This document shows, piece by piece, positions 48,201 through 61,559 of a stretch of DNA of 64,000 nucleotides. A program made the translations under genes and the position numbers. The notes under the pieces are model-generated. The model saw nothing but the letters and a program-made list of their open reading frames with translations. It had not been told where the DNA came from and did not search any database. Location of the stretch: assembly GCA_013396635.1 (NCBI GenBank), contig WBMW01000170.1, positions 1 through 64,000 on the forward strand. Direction: 5' to 3'. Each line of letters begins with the position of its first letter. Position 1 is the stretch's first letter. Source of the stretch: Penelope pileata. Taxonomy: Eukaryota > Chordata > Aves > Galliformes > Cracidae.

Positions 48201-51113
48201 AACTTGGGACAAATCCAAACCTCTGAGTCCTAGCCCCATGCCCTGCAGACTGGCATGCAGTGCTTCTTGACCAGTTTCAGCATCTGACTGGTGGTGGAAT
48301 GGTCTGGTGAAAGTTCAGTGCAAACAAACTAAAGATGACATAAGTAGGTGCTGGTGTGATTCATCTCATAGAGATGGCAGGAGCTGTGCTAAATGCTACA
48401 GTTTTCTCACTATCATAATTTCCTAAGAAGTCACAAAATATTTTACAACATAATCTGTATTAGAACAGTCTCTCCAATGCAACTAGAGACCACCCAGAAC
48501 TGATCCTAGATATAGCAGCATCCTCTCCAAGGAGATCAGCTGGAATTATTTGGAGGTCACTGCCCATAAGGCACATTCTGGGCTGGATGTACGCACACAG
48601 GCAGTGCTCAGGGGACTTCTCACAGAGTGCTCTGTTTCTAGTGTGCTTTGTTTACATTTGTGTAATGGAGACATTTAAAAAATAAATAACAGTTTAAAAA
48701 TAAATCAGTGATCTTCATTTTTAATGTTTATCTAGGATAACCGGCATCCATGTCCGTGCTAAAAAACTACTAGATTTACAAATCTGTTTGTTCAAGTTTC
48801 TGTATTTCAAAAGAGGTTTCTAATATTTGCATGTTAAGTAGCACACCATCTCTTTTGTCAGGAAAGTTCCCTCCGTACATAATTCTGTGCTGAAAGGAGA
48901 CTGTAGTTCTTCACAGCAAAGCTCTCAGCTAGATTAGTCAGAGTTGCAACAGCATGAGTGGCTTCAGTGTAGTTTTGCTTTGCCTCATAATCTTTCATTA
49001 TAGGCTTCAGGATTTGTGTAACAGAGCAAATCAAGAACTTGGTGATTTGAAATTATTTATGATTTTGTTCAGCTGTACCTGGATAAAAAATGTCTACTGG
49101 AGTCATCAGAGAATTTTAGAGTTTTCTGTGTGATTTTTGAATATAAATCAAATGATTTATCAGATGTTGGCTCCGTATGTGCAGTTTTCACATATGGTGG
49201 AAATCAATCTGAATTATTAAAAGGTGATCTTATACCACACTGAAAAAATCTAATATGCACACTTTTATGACCTTCTTATTTTGGAAGTGCCTGTATGTAT
49301 TGTCCTTTGATTTTATGTTAGGAATTTCAGAAATTGATCATATTATCCCAAATGTTCAATTCCTCCATGCTAGGGAATGGGCTCCCTCCAAGTCTCCTTT
49401 TGCACTGTGAGTGTTAAACGGCCTTTTGCTGCAACAGTCTTGATACTCATTTCAGCTGTGCAGGGAAGTTAGCTGGTGTCCATGGTGCTAATATGAAATA
49501 CAACAACACTAGTGATGTAATCTAATTATCTAAAGCCATTTTGAAAAAACTTGAATCTTTCTTAACCAGTCCTAGTGTAAGTTACAATTGAGGTCACTTA
49601 CTGTGGGGATTTGAAAAATAGTCGCAGGGATCAGACGCCGAGTTCATACCCGTACGAAAGTAACAGAATTACAATGTTCTGCGTAGCTTTGATTAAGTGT
49701 CTCCAGAGTAAATACAGGCCCTGGAAACAAAGGCTTTCTCTTGCACCAGGCCCCAGAATTGGCAACTTTAGCACATTCTCTTTGTTCACCTCCAGGATGG
49801 CTGGCAGGTTCAGCCAAAGGAGAGAGACTGTAAATTACAACAAAAAGGGAATTAGAAGATGTTATTTTAATCAGACTACTGAATGACTTCATTGCCAAGC
49901 TAGTGCACAGCGTGCACAGTAATCAGACTTGTGTAGGCCCGGTGCAGGAGGAGTTGTGCTGGAGTAGGCTCAGAAAGAAATCTTTCAGCACACCCTTATG
50001 GTTGAATGATCAGCAAGCTCTGTATCCTGATTCTCATACTTCCATTGTAGCTGCTTTAGACCGCTCTTTGCACAAACGATGAGGTTGAATTCTTTTAGCT
50101 GGTCCATCAGGCACCAGTTTTGCAAAATGTGATCTCCTAATGTGGACTCAAACACCCTCAGAGGGCCAAGCATCACCCCAAGAGAGGGTCAGGGAATCCT
50201 TGCTGGGACATGCTGCTGAGTGATTAACTGTCACTAAAGTCCTTTGCATTATTTCAAAGTATCTTACATAGAAAGCATCATGTGCTGTGCTGTGTTTTGT
50301 GATTCAGAGCTAAATTCTCTCTGTTAATTACTGCATTTAGATTCCTGCTCTGCCACAGCTCTCCTGTGTAGGCTAGCTGTATTTCCTTGCAGTATTTCAA
50401 GAGAGACTTTTACTGCTGGTGTTGGTCAAAGAAAGGATTTTAAAATGCTCCCTCATTTTGAATTATTTTCCCTGTTGACTGTATGCTTCTCACTTGACAA
50501 ATGCACTTTCCCTAGGCTCTAAAACGTCTCTTAGGAAAAACAACCTGTCTTTCCCACAGCAATGTTCAAGAGCTGTCCCTTGGAATCTGTTCCTGAGAGT
50601 TCGTATGTGTGAAGTAAAATCAAATTGCAGGATTGAATTTTTCAAAGGAACTGTACCTGCCATTACTTGAATGGAAAGAAAGTTTTCTGTTGAATATTGC
50701 GATCACATAGAAGAACAAAAGACAAGAGAACTAACTAAAATAGTTGGAAACTTAATAAATGAAATTACTAGCTTTGAGTTTGTTTAACAGGATAATTTAC
50801 AGAAGAACACTGATGTTCTGGATGTGGAGTGGAGTGGTTGCCATGACTGTTTGAACCTTTCATATTGGGAGGGGTAACTAATGATGCGAGTCAGGAATGT
50901 TCTTTGATACATGGCTATGCATTTCCAGATGAAGATGCATGCACACCATCACTAGCAGAGGATGGCCATGTTTGTTCTTTCTGCTTGCACCATTTCTAAA
51001 AGCTCTTGCTCTTGTATGCTCAGGACAGCCTCTGTGTTCACATCTTCTCTTGTCCTCTCCCTTTTCCTAATGACACTGACATGTGAATGCCAAGTTCACC
51101 ATTCACTACATAT
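42247..51113. other. Unique non-coding sequence, no gene seen
   Basis: No gene or transposon recognised over nearly 9 kb. T/G-rich low complexity lies at about 45922-45975 and an (AATA)n stretch near 46707-46721. The minus-strand frame at 49985-50176 (63 codons) looks somewhat protein-like but has no start or splice context and no family match. Confidence 0.5.
45922..45975. repeat. (TTG)n/(TTTG)n low-complexity tract
   Basis: T/G-only sequence with irregular TTG and TTTG units, of the same kind as the tract at 16906-16957. Confidence 0.8.
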
Positions 51114-51364
51114 TTGATAGGATGAGAAGGAGCGGCCTCAAGTTGTGCCAGGGTAAGTTCAGGTTGGATATTAGGAAAAATTTATTCTCTGAAAGAGTAA
51201 TGCATTGGAACAGGCTGCCCAGGGAAGTCACCATCCCTGGACATGTTCAGCAAAAGGGTAGATGTGGCCCTGAGGGACATGGTTTAGTGAGCAAGGTGGT
51301 GACGGTTTGACAGTTGGATTAGATGACATTAGAGGTCTTCTCCAACTTTAATGATTCTATGATT
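51114..51364 (+). mobile_element. CR1 LINE, short 3' fragment (first of a pair)
   Basis: It begins within the ORF2 C-terminus (GLKLCQGKFRLDIRKNLFSE on translation) and runs through the untranslated block containing GACATGGTTTAGTGAGC and a TTGGATTAGATGACATTAGA-type segment. It ends in CCAACTTTAATGATTCTATG. The reading frame is disrupted after the HWNRLPREV segment, where about 30 bases of family sequence are missing or altered. The ACATGGTTTAGTG block marks a different subfamily from the copies at 10.5 and 42 kb. It lies 885 bases upstream of another CR1 tail in the same orientation. Confidence 0.93.
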
Positions 51365-52248
51365 CCCAGTAGTTCTTTGTGTCACCAGTAAGGTGAGATT
51401 TGCTCCACAAAATTCAGCTTTGGGGTCAACTTTGTCCTGCAGCACATAGCTTTGCAAGGTGCTATGTTTAATCCTATTTTTTCCATTAGGGAACTGGCTA
51501 AATTGTGCTATTTACTTATTCCTTAAAAAGTACTAATAAACCTTTAATTTTTAATGAGGAGTATGACTGTCCTGGACTATGTTTCCTCCAAGTACTGTTA
51601 GTCATCTTTTACAACAAGATAGCAGGTTTCTCCCTTCTTTTTCTTAACCTTCCCTATGAAATCCCAAGGACAGCAACCTATGTTCTGCTGCTCTGTTTAT
51701 AAGAACACTGTAATTCATGGAGAAAGGCCTGTCAGGTGGCTTCCAGGGACCAGCACAACACACTGGAAGTTTGGGAACATCAAAACCTGCAGAGTCCCAA
51801 GTTCCAGCCAAGGAGCAGGGAGCTTATAAACCAGCAGGGAATGGCGACTTCTGGGAAGAAGAAAGACAATGCACACCAAGGGACTTGGAGATATGCTGAG
51901 ATTACTGCAAACCAGGTAGGTTCTGCCTCCCTATAAGCAGAACTATGGATAGTGGAAAGCCCCCCAAAATATGCACCCTGCAACAGCACAGAGATCAGGT
52001 AGAGAAATAATTATTTCTAACCTATTTATTTTCTTCTGTCTCACTTTTAGAACATTGTTAGGGATAAGAGTGTAGGAATGAACCTAGTATTTGAGTTTAA
52101 AAGCCTTACATGAATTTTTGGTGTGATTAGGGTAAGAGCCTGAGCAAATACTTCTCAGTGTTGTGCTGTTTAATGCTTCAATATTTTTCATTCCACATCA
52201 TTCTCTGTTTAATGCCTCAACGTTTGACATCACTCTTGTAGTCTCTTG
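51365..52248. other. Spacer between two CR1 tails, no gene seen
   Basis: Unique sequence. Overlapping 60-69 codon frames around 51.72-51.99 kb on both strands look like chance. Confidence 0.5.
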
Positions 52249-52618
52249 TGTCCAGAGAAGGGCAACAAAACTGGTGAGGGGTCTAGAGCACAAGTCTTAT
52301 GAGGAGCGGCTGAGGGAGCTGGGATTGTTTAGTCTGGAGAAGAGGAGGCTCAGGGGACACCTTATTGCACTCTACAACTTCCTGAAGGGAGGTTGTGGTG
52401 AGGAGGGAGTCGGCCTCTTCTCCCAGATAACTACTGTCAGGACGAGAGGGAATGGCCACAAGTTGTGCCACGGGAAATTTAGATTAGATATAAGGAAAAA
52501 CTTGTTCTCTCCAAGAGTGGTCAGGCACTGGAATGGCCTGCCTGGGAAGGTGGTGGAGTCACCATCCCTGGCACTGTTCAAGAAGCGTCTGGATGAGGTG
52601 CTAAGGGATATGATTTAG
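52249..52618 (+). pseudogene. CR1 ORF2 C-terminal remnant, unbroken
   Basis: About 122 codons of ORF2 C-terminus without frameshift or stop. The frame continues upstream into non-CR1 sequence as far as a methionine at 52163, but those residues are flanking DNA. The catalytic part of the protein is absent, so it has no enzymatic role. Confidence 0.88.
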
Positions 52619-52712
52619 TAGCTTAGTGGGTAGGGATGGTGATAGGAGGACGGTTGGACTAGATGATTTTGTAGGTCCTTTCCAACCTTGCGTTTCTATG
52701 ATTCTATGATTC
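52249..52712 (+). mobile_element. CR1 LINE, 3' fragment (second of a pair)
   Basis: The best-preserved CR1 tail in the window. From its left end the ORF2 C-terminal part is open without interruption through VQRRATKLVRGLEH, YEERLRELGLFSLEKRRLRG, CHGKFRLDIRKNLFS and RHWNGLPGKVVESPSL to a stop at 52616-52618. The 3' untranslated region follows with TTGGACTAGATGATTTTGTAG and CCTTTCCAACCTTGCG, and then two clean copies of the TTCTATGATT unit. Uninterrupted coding sequence and intact tail repeats point to a fairly recent insertion compared with the other copies. Its truncation lies about 120 codons before the ORF2 end, so no reverse-transcriptase or endonuclease active site remains. Confidence 0.95.
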
Positions 52713-55700
52713 TTGTGTCACTAGAATTTTAACATTTCTGGTGTTGCATGTGGTGATATTACTTGTATGAGCGTCAGCTGGCAGACAGAAGTCATCTAGA
52801 GAGTGGATACTAAAAGCAGCTGTGTGGCTGTACCAAGGAGATAGAGGGAGCAGATAAAGCAAGTTTCCTTGCAGGTTCTGTGAAGTCTTGGATGTCATTT
52901 TCTCTTTGGCACTGCACCATGGCAATGTCTGCAGGAGCACAGGGAGCAGCCATGAATGCAGTATGCTCCCCGGTGCTTCCCTGCAGAGGTCCTTCTTGAT
53001 CACTCTTGACTGTGCTGACTGCTGAAGGCCAGGATTGACTCCATGGGTTTGTCCTTCAGCACCTGGGAGCCAGGCCATACCTCCGGCAGGGCAGGGATCT
53101 GTGGCATTATTATTTTACCACTTCATCACTTACCTTGGATGGCTATCTCTTGCAACATATGGTTTGCAATTCCTGACATCATATTAGAAAAAAACCAAGC
53201 AAACAAAAAAAAAAGCCCACATGAAGAAGAAGGAAAAAAAAAGCAAACCAACAGAATTCAAGGTTGCTCCTTAAATTTGGGAACTTGCATGAGAGAAAAT
53301 AGGGACTTGGATTTGTTTCCTCCCCCTCAGTCCCACTTGCATTTTCTAATTTCTTCTAGCTACGTTTGTTTTCTCTCCCAGTTGCAATTCTCTCACCTAA
53401 AGCCAGCATTAAGCCATGGGCCAGGTGTGTGTTGTTCACAGCACCTTGAGGACTCCGCTATCTGCACAATCTTGGTGCAGCTTTGTACAGATGATTGCAG
53501 AGTTTTCAGATCCTTTTTCCCCTCCCTCATTGCTGTTCAAGAGGTTTTGACTTCTTTTCTTCAGCAAGCCTTGCTGTCATGGTTTTCCTTTCAGTGGTTT
53601 GGATGCTGAGGCTGGCATTCATGCCAGTGCCATATTGCTTGTTTTCAGCAGCACTGCTGGAGTATTTAACTTCTTTCTGACTTGACCAACCTGGGCTGGT
53701 TATCTGTAGCACGTGAAGTCTACCTCCAGCTCTCTCAAGAGAATTGTGGGGTCCTGAGGGTATGGGACTGCTGCTCCTGTATTGGCTTCACTGCTGACTT
53801 CCTCTATCTGACCCTGCAGAAGTCATTTTGGATGCTGTTTTCAAAAGCACTGCTGAAAGTAAGTGAGACTTCTGTTGCTAAGCCACTCCAGCTTTTCAGT
53901 TCCATCTCTTTACTGTCCATCTATCCTTCAGCTCCTCCTCCTCACTGCTTCTTCAGACTCTTGCCAGCTCTTGGGAACACCGCTGCTTTTTACTGCTGTT
54001 TCTGTGTATGCGCCTCTGGCCTGATGCAGTGGGATCCTGGTCCCAATTAACAGACAGCATCTCAGGGTAGACAATTGCAGGACAGGCCTGGAGCTTGCAA
54101 TGGATGACTCTGAAACCTAGGCTGCACTGCTCTGATCAGGGGATGTTTATAGTCAATGTGCTTCTCTGTTAATTACTTAGGCATGGTGGGCTGAACAAAT
54201 GGGTGTGTGCAGGGCTGAGTGCAGCCCTGCTTGACATGCAGGAGGAGTCTGCATTTGCAGACCTGGTCACAGAAGGTGAGAGGGGAGGTAACGGGGTCCT
54301 TGAGAGAGCCCATGTGTGGGGGCTGTTTGCAGCCCATGTGAGGAGCACAGGGGCTGCTCCCCGGGGTCTGCAGGTGCCACACACTGGTTACATCAGAAGC
54401 CCTGCTGCAGCCAGATGGCAATGCACAGCCCAAAGCAATGTGTCGCTGATGCTGAAGGAGGGAGGGAGGCTGCAAAGACCCATCAGCTGCTCTAAGGAAA
54501 TATGAACCCAGCGGTGATTGAAAGAAAGGTGCAGAACATGCAGGTGGGATCCTGGGCTACTGCAGATTTGTATTCCCTCATTTTGGTTGAGGAAATAGAA
54601 AACGTTGACGTAAAATATGATTAAACATTCAAAAACAAATGAACAAACAAATAAAACCCATAAATATTGCCAGAGAGATTATTCCACCATCATTTCCAGG
54701 TACGTGTTAAGATATTTGAATCCATGTCTTAAAAGGAAGATTTTAAAGTGGAAAACCCAGTACATATAGTGACCTAAATGAATGATGAGTGCACATCACT
54801 TCCATCAGAGGATCATCTGAGGGGCACAAGAGATGCTGCTGGGTAGTGGGAGACATTGCTGTTTTTGCTGGCTCCTTGCAAGCAGGAATTCAGTTAAGTT
54901 CGTGGCCCTGCTTTGTAAATCTGAAAGAGCATTGCTCACCGGGGTCTATGCAAGTCTGTAAGTATTCTGTGCCACAAATTTTCCTCACTTGACTATCACA
55001 CCACCTGCATGCATGTAGCAACTTAGCATCAGAAGATAAGTAGAAAGTTGAAATGGGAAACCTAGTCAACCTGATTTTCTATTTTAAATTTAAACAGACA
55101 AGAACAAACACCACAAATATATACTGGTCCCCTCTGGAGACAGATTGTCTCAAACATTTATTGGAGACTTCAGTTTTTTTTATCCAAGGGCATAACTGAT
55201 TGAATGCGTATCAAACACATTGTTATTCATGTGTTATTCATGCTAATATTTTCAAATTAGAAGCTATCTGTGGTGCATTTTACAGAAACTGTTTTAGTGC
55301 TAGCCAAAGCTTTAAAGCAGCAGTTACTGAGGGTCTGGCAAGACAGAGATCTGATGTTGGTTTAATGGAGCAATGCATTGTACGCGCTTGACTTGCATTC
55401 AGGAGCACTTCTGACAGACAGAAGTTCTTAAGCTTATTCATGTTACAAGTCATACACAGTTTAGTGCATGTTTTGTCCATGCTGAATGAACATCATGTCC
55501 CAGGTTTATTTCCCAGGAAGGCTGGGCTGAGGCAAAACATCTGCTCAGAACTGGAAATAACTGGGGCGTCACTGTGCCAAAGCTCCTGAGTTTCTGAGTT
55601 TCTAGAAATGCCCATGGGACCTTGCAACCTGAATCTCCTTGACTTGCCTGCTTTAACAGCAACCAAAATAAGCAAGTGCCAGCCCTAAAGAGCGTGCACA

Positions 55701-58700
55701 CACACCGGTTTTATGATCTTCCCACCATGTCCTTTCCACAGGACTAGCTTCTCTGCTGCCAGACTGAGCACAGCACAGCCCAACCACATGAAACCCGTCT
55801 CGCTGACTGCGAGGTTTCTGATTACAGAGCCAGCTTCAGACTCAGCTTGGCCCAACTGCAAAGTTAATTGGAAATATTTGTCCAGCGAACTCTCCTTGTG
55901 GATTTTCTGCGCTGTTTGATTTCCTTATTCTTGGTGTTTAATCTGTCATATCAGAATGTGTGGTTAGCACACTTGGTTGGCACCGTCTGAAGGAGCAGGA
56001 AGGAAAAGCCAGGAGATGGTACAGCCCCAATGTGGCCAGCTTGTGGCTGGGCAGCGAGTCCCCGTGGATGCCCCCCTCCACAGGAATGCCTGGCAGGGAT
56101 GGGGGGGCCAAGGTTTCGTCCAGAGATTTTGGAGGAGGAGGGTTGATGGATGGCTGCCTGCTGATAGCAGCCACTTGTTGGGTCACTGGCACTGAACACA
56201 ATGCCCTCCTTTGGGCAAAAGTCATACAAGTAGTATATCTCTGTGCAGGATCATTAGCTGATTACCCAGTGTAATTGCCAAGCAATCCTAATTACGTTTG
56301 TTCTTTAATCCAAAATGTTCTTAAAGACTCAAAACCAAGTCCTCTAGCCTCTTCAAAGTAAAAATATTTGTTTCATTGCTGCTCTAAAATTAGGTAAATT
56401 TCTTCTTCCTTGCTCTTTTTACACTGGTTGAGCAATACCTTGATTCTGTTTTAAGCTCTTTTGCCAAGTTTTTGTTGCAAGCACTAGTGACAAGAATATG
56501 AAAGGAATTAGAATATTATTATAGGATTAAGACAGAATCTTGCTCATACACAAAAGACATGTTGATTCCTTGTCCTCCAAAGAGAGCAGTATGGGTTCTA
56601 CAATTAAATCTGGCGTAGCCAAATATAAAAGGAGCTCATGAGCACTAATATTTGTGGTAGGTAGGAAAGTAATGTATGGAACAAGCTTTGATTAAATATC
56701 ACACTCCCACACAAAGCTAATCTTTAAAGTAATAGCAAAAATCTCTCTCAATTTTTAGTGAGCTTAAGAAAAGTTTTCTTCACTTACATTTCTGAAGAAA
56801 TGTCCATTTCTGTCTATGGTAAACAGGAAAAGTGGTACATTTCTGACTTACTGATCTTCTAATGTATTTTTGCTGTCTCTTTCTCCCCAGTAGAGTGATG
56901 CCTTGTTGCAGGGATGGACATATTTCTAGTTCCATAGTAATTTCCTATATAGCGTAAAATTAGATTGGACTCCAAAGTAATTAATTGAATGCTTCTTTTT
57001 AGGTTATCCTCCATATCTACATATCTAATTTTCAGCAAACGGAAAAGCCCCCCTACGTAACATCTTCCTTGTAACCACAGATATGCCCACTTTTTTCATA
57101 GCAATGTCATATATGCAAGAAGGAAACTTTTTTCTTTTTCTTTTTTTACAGAAGATGACATACAGCTCTCTTGATTCCTGCTTTTACAAAATCTCTACAA
57201 AATAATAATTACTTAAAACTCTAGTAAGTGGACTTTCAGCTGTTTGAAGCTCCTAGTTATCTAACAGCTAGTCCTAAACCATGAACTCTAAGAGCAATTC
57301 TTGCAAACCATGAAATTCATGTCAATGGAAATCTTGCATCAGTGAGGACTTCAGGATGTGGCTGTGTGCATTACTCTGTTGCTTATTCCAGTTCCTGTTT
57401 TCTTCTCCCTTTGAAAGCCCTGTTTGAAGTTGCTCCTTAATCTCATAAGTTGTTGACTTGAAAGTGCCTATCAACCCTCTTAAGTATGAGTCATACCAGC
57501 CCTCAGTCATCGGTATTGTCCAGAAATGTAATGTTTCCCTTCTCATCTCTTCTTACCCCCTTAACCAAGGACAGCTGTGACTCATACTGTAAAAGAGCTT
57601 GATTTGCATTTGATATGAGTCAACAACTAATTCAAGATCAAGAAACAGCATCGAATGGGCTTTACAAAAAGGAAAGGAAGCTTTCTTGTTTACTGTGGTT
57701 GAGTGACTACTAGTGGCTGGCTCAAAAGTAGGAGCATAGATGTTATACTTGAAAAATCAAAAGGTAGATTACACTGTCTTGAAAACTCTTTCACACAAAC
57801 ACTACTGATGTTTGAAGAAATTAATGTATGCTGAAATATATTATGTTTCAAATAAATCAAAATGCACTGTTTCCTTCTTAAACATATTTGCCAAGGAAGT
57901 GTTTCTGCTTGTATTTATTTACAGAAATCTTTTGTGCTAGACACTTTATAGGCCAGAAAAATGATGAAAAAATATACTGCAAGAAATCCTTTTAGGAATG
58001 CACTTAAAGTGTACAAATCTCATCTTTATTTTAGACATAAGTAATCATGTGCTTACTTGCTATTGATGTCTGTAGGCTTTAATCACCTCTTTAAAGTTAA
58101 GTACATTTATAAATGATTTTTCTTCATTGAGGTCTAAATGCGTAGAATGGAGCAGAGATCCAGGGAAGAGTAAAGACTGGCCAAATGGCTGTAATATCTC
58201 TGCTTGCAAATACAGAAATTTACTTCAGGGATATTGAGCTACTACCATTGATCAATTTTGGCTGAGTGATACAAGCCACACAGCATCAGACTTTGTGGGA
58301 TGGCTGTGTCCTGTAGTCTCAGGGCAATTTTCCTTGGGGCAGATCAGTATATGCACTATAAATCTTATCTTTTAGCCTCTTTTTCAAAACTCACTTTGCA
58401 CAGAAATGACTTGTTTCTTTAAACTGTCTCAAAAGAAGAGGCTGAAGGGGATAAAAGGGAAACAAATTCGTAATAATGCAATAAGGGAGTATGTCTGTTC
58501 TCCCTGGGCTATTCTCTTGATAGCCAGCTTTGGTTGCTGACTATTAGGTTTTTTTTCCTTTTCCCATCATCTTGGTTGTCTACCTGAACAGTATGTTATG
58601 TGAAACCTATCCTGTGAGTTTAGCTGCTGGTGTTTGAGTTTGGGAGAAAGGGAGGTGGATCCGTGATCAAAGTCAAGCTGCTTACATTAATAGCTGTAAA

Positions 58701-61559
58701 CTAAGTAGACAAAACAAAGTGTCACTCCTCACTGAGGACCCATCGCCCTTTCCTTTCTCCATGAAGGAAGGGAAAAGAATTAACTGACAGTACAGCAAAT
58801 TTTGCAGAGCCTTCTGTCAGGCCCTAAGCTTGTGTTCCTTTGCTTACAGCTCTTCACAATGTTTTCTTTAACCCTTTCCACCAAGGCTGGTTTATCCTCA
58901 CTCTCTTTTCTAGTGTGCTCTGTTTTGGAGCTTTGAGCCCCTGGGTATTTGTTTTTCCTCTTTCCTATGTGCAAGTTTAGGGTGGCCACTGTTTGTATGG
59001 CCCTTGTTAGTAATATCCTCAAAGAAATGAGCAAACTTGTTTTACAGGAAACAAGTGATTTTTATGTCTGCATTTGCTGTCAGATACCTTGTGTGTGCTA
59101 TTTTGTGACTACAAAGGCTTTAAGTCATGATATGTTGTCACGGTATGCCTTTTGCTGCAATTTTTTTCCCATCTGTTTATGAAAATGTTCAAAATTAAAC
59201 ATTTTTTCTAAAATAGCATTACTGTTTCTCTAAGGCAGGTAACTTCTTATATGCAAGCACAGATTTTGTATGTCAGATCATGTCTTTTATGGTTATATAA
59301 TGTATTGGTGATTTTTCTGGAAATTAGGAATCATCCAAACCTAAAACATGAGTAATTATTCATCTAAACACATAAAAACCTATCTAAGCCAAATGGGGAC
59401 TATAGGTCTAACCTTTTACAGTCACAGTTTCTTTATTTTCCCCCCACAGTTTCTGAATATTTGTATTTTTTACTTTTGTTGTCATGATGGTATGTTTTTT
59501 CTCCGTCTATATCTGCACTAATTCTTAGGCAAGTACCATGTGCTTCTATCCAGTATTCTCCAATCCTAGTATGCATAATCTTTCGTGTACTCTATTTTGT
59601 ATTTCCTATTTTAAATTTTTACACACCACCAATCTAGAACCTTTAAGTAAAGTGCCATCTACAATGTACGTTTCTCCTCCAAAGCTGTTAAAAGGAGTAG
59701 GCTTACGATCGGAAGGGCAGCCAGCCTTAATCACCGGTATTACCATTTGTAAAGTCTCATTTTTGCACTATGGTCTCTTGCAGTGACAGACCGCATCCTG
59801 TCTGGGACTGAGAAAATTTTCTTGAACATATTTACATGAACAACATCAGACTTTGGTGTTTGTACTACCTCTGTTTTATTGAAGGCTCAGACAGAGTGTC
59901 TGCTGACACAAGGTCTTTTCCAGGTTTATGTTCTAGCTATAAATCATCCTACTGCAACTGAAAGAATAACCTCTTCAATCAAAGTTGTGTTTGTGAAACC
60001 CTTTTCTCTGCCATTGTCATAAATGGTTTGCAGTCTGTTTCTGCAAGTACTGTCATTCCATACAGGAACCTTTTTTTCATGCGTACATAAGCACAGGAGC
60101 CTTTTCATTTTTCTGTCCATATTCACTGGCATTCAGCTAGATTTCCTGCAGCATTAACTACAGTCTCTGGTGATTCGCATTTTTGAAAAAAATGTTGCAA
60201 GGCCTTCATAGTGAGCTCAATGGACAATTTTGTATAGTAATCACCTTCAGATAATCAAAGGAAGGGCGTCTTCTTCATAAACTGTCCTTAAGCTACCTGT
60301 TATGACTGCGTATACTGTCCATTTTTTTCAGATGAATGTTCTTGGTTCAATAGTTACGGCAGCAAGAATGGATATATACTTTTTTTCTTCATGCAAATCT
60401 GTCATTTCTTCTCTGTAAGTAGTGAAATACCAATAATTTTCTATTATACTTCCTCCCCATCACCACCAGAGCCCCTCGATTACTCCTTTTCTTCCTACGT
60501 AAGTTAATAATTCACCCCTTAATTTACATTGCTGTCTATCAAGTTTCAGGCTTACACCACAAACTGTATGTTTGTGGAGATCATACTCATGGCAAAATAC
60601 CACCAGTAAACTCTGTTGTCTTCAACATCTTCCTGTGCTGGGACATCCTTTTGTGAAAAGATATGAGTGCAGAGCATAGCCTAAAAGTTACAGTAAAGCA
60701 CTGTATTCGAACAGGACAAGTTAAAATTTCACATCAATTAATTAACTCTCTGTCTAAAGTAACTTTCTACAACCCAGATGAAGTACTTAGGGTGAGATGA
60801 TGAGATGAGGCGTATTTAGCAAAAAAAAAAAATAATAATAATAATTTTTTGATAAGAAATGTCTTTCCTTAGGTCATAGGTGTAGGAAGAGTTTCTCCCT
60901 TCTCTTCAGGGACTAGTAGAGAAAAGACCCAGCATCAGTATTCTCTGCTACATTGAGTAATAAGTCTAATTTTTCCTTAATTTATAGTCTAAGTACACTT
61001 CCAGATATGTGTTGGCATTTATATAACAAGGAAATTGAGTTCTGTTAACTCCATTTTACACACTGTTGATAGCTTTTCTATGCCATTAAAAACATCTGAA
61101 GATGTATTTTCTACCTTTTAGTGGCTTCTGTCCTACTGTATTCACTTTCTTAACAACCTAATATCAGGCATTTTTACCCCTTGAGTAAGTACTCCCTTTC
61201 CTGAAAATGTTTTATAAGAAAACAATTACAAATGTTATTTCTTCAAGATTTTGTTATACTTTCACATGGAGTTCATATCCACACATATCTGCTTGAGTTC
61301 ATTCTAGTGGCATCAAAGAAAGCTTTTATCGACTTGTTTTCACCATATATAGTTTTTTCTTCAAAACTGTTTTTGTAACTCTAGTTAGCTAGTAGCCTCT
61401 ATACTTTCTCTGTGTATAACTTGTGTACCAAAGTCTAACCTATAAAAACATGATATTTCAGTTACTGGTTGTAGCTGTCTTTTGAAAAGAGTCCTACCCA
61501 TTTTCTTCTCTTTTACTTCATAGTATGGAAATACACACTCTGTTTCTTTTTATCCTGGG
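52713..61559. other. Unique non-coding sequence, no gene seen
   Basis: Nearly 9 kb with no gene I can support. The 53.0-56.2 kb part is less AT-rich and holds longer chance frames (188 codons at 53043-53609; about 100 codons on both strands at 54173-54505 and near 55.94-56.27 kb). These overlap antiparallel frames of equal length and lack domains. A promoter or non-coding RNA could hide here, but nothing in the sequence demonstrates one. Confidence 0.5.
60821..60844. repeat. A12 run followed by (TAA)n
   Basis: A homopolymer A run passing into TAA triplets. No retrotransposon body is recognisable next to it. Confidence 0.85.

Noticed and set aside
49985..50176. Minus-strand 63-codon frame with a protein-like look
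   Set aside because: No family match, no acceptor or donor at sensible positions, and too short to judge without homology data.
53043..53609. A 188-codon plus-strand open frame
   Set aside because: Low-complexity lysine-rich and Ser/Phe-rich segments, no recognisable domain, no splice or promoter context, and several other frames overlapping in the same region.
54173..54505. Paired antiparallel open frames of about 100 codons each
   Set aside because: Antiparallel pairs arise readily in less AT-rich DNA where stop codons are rare. Neither has a domain.
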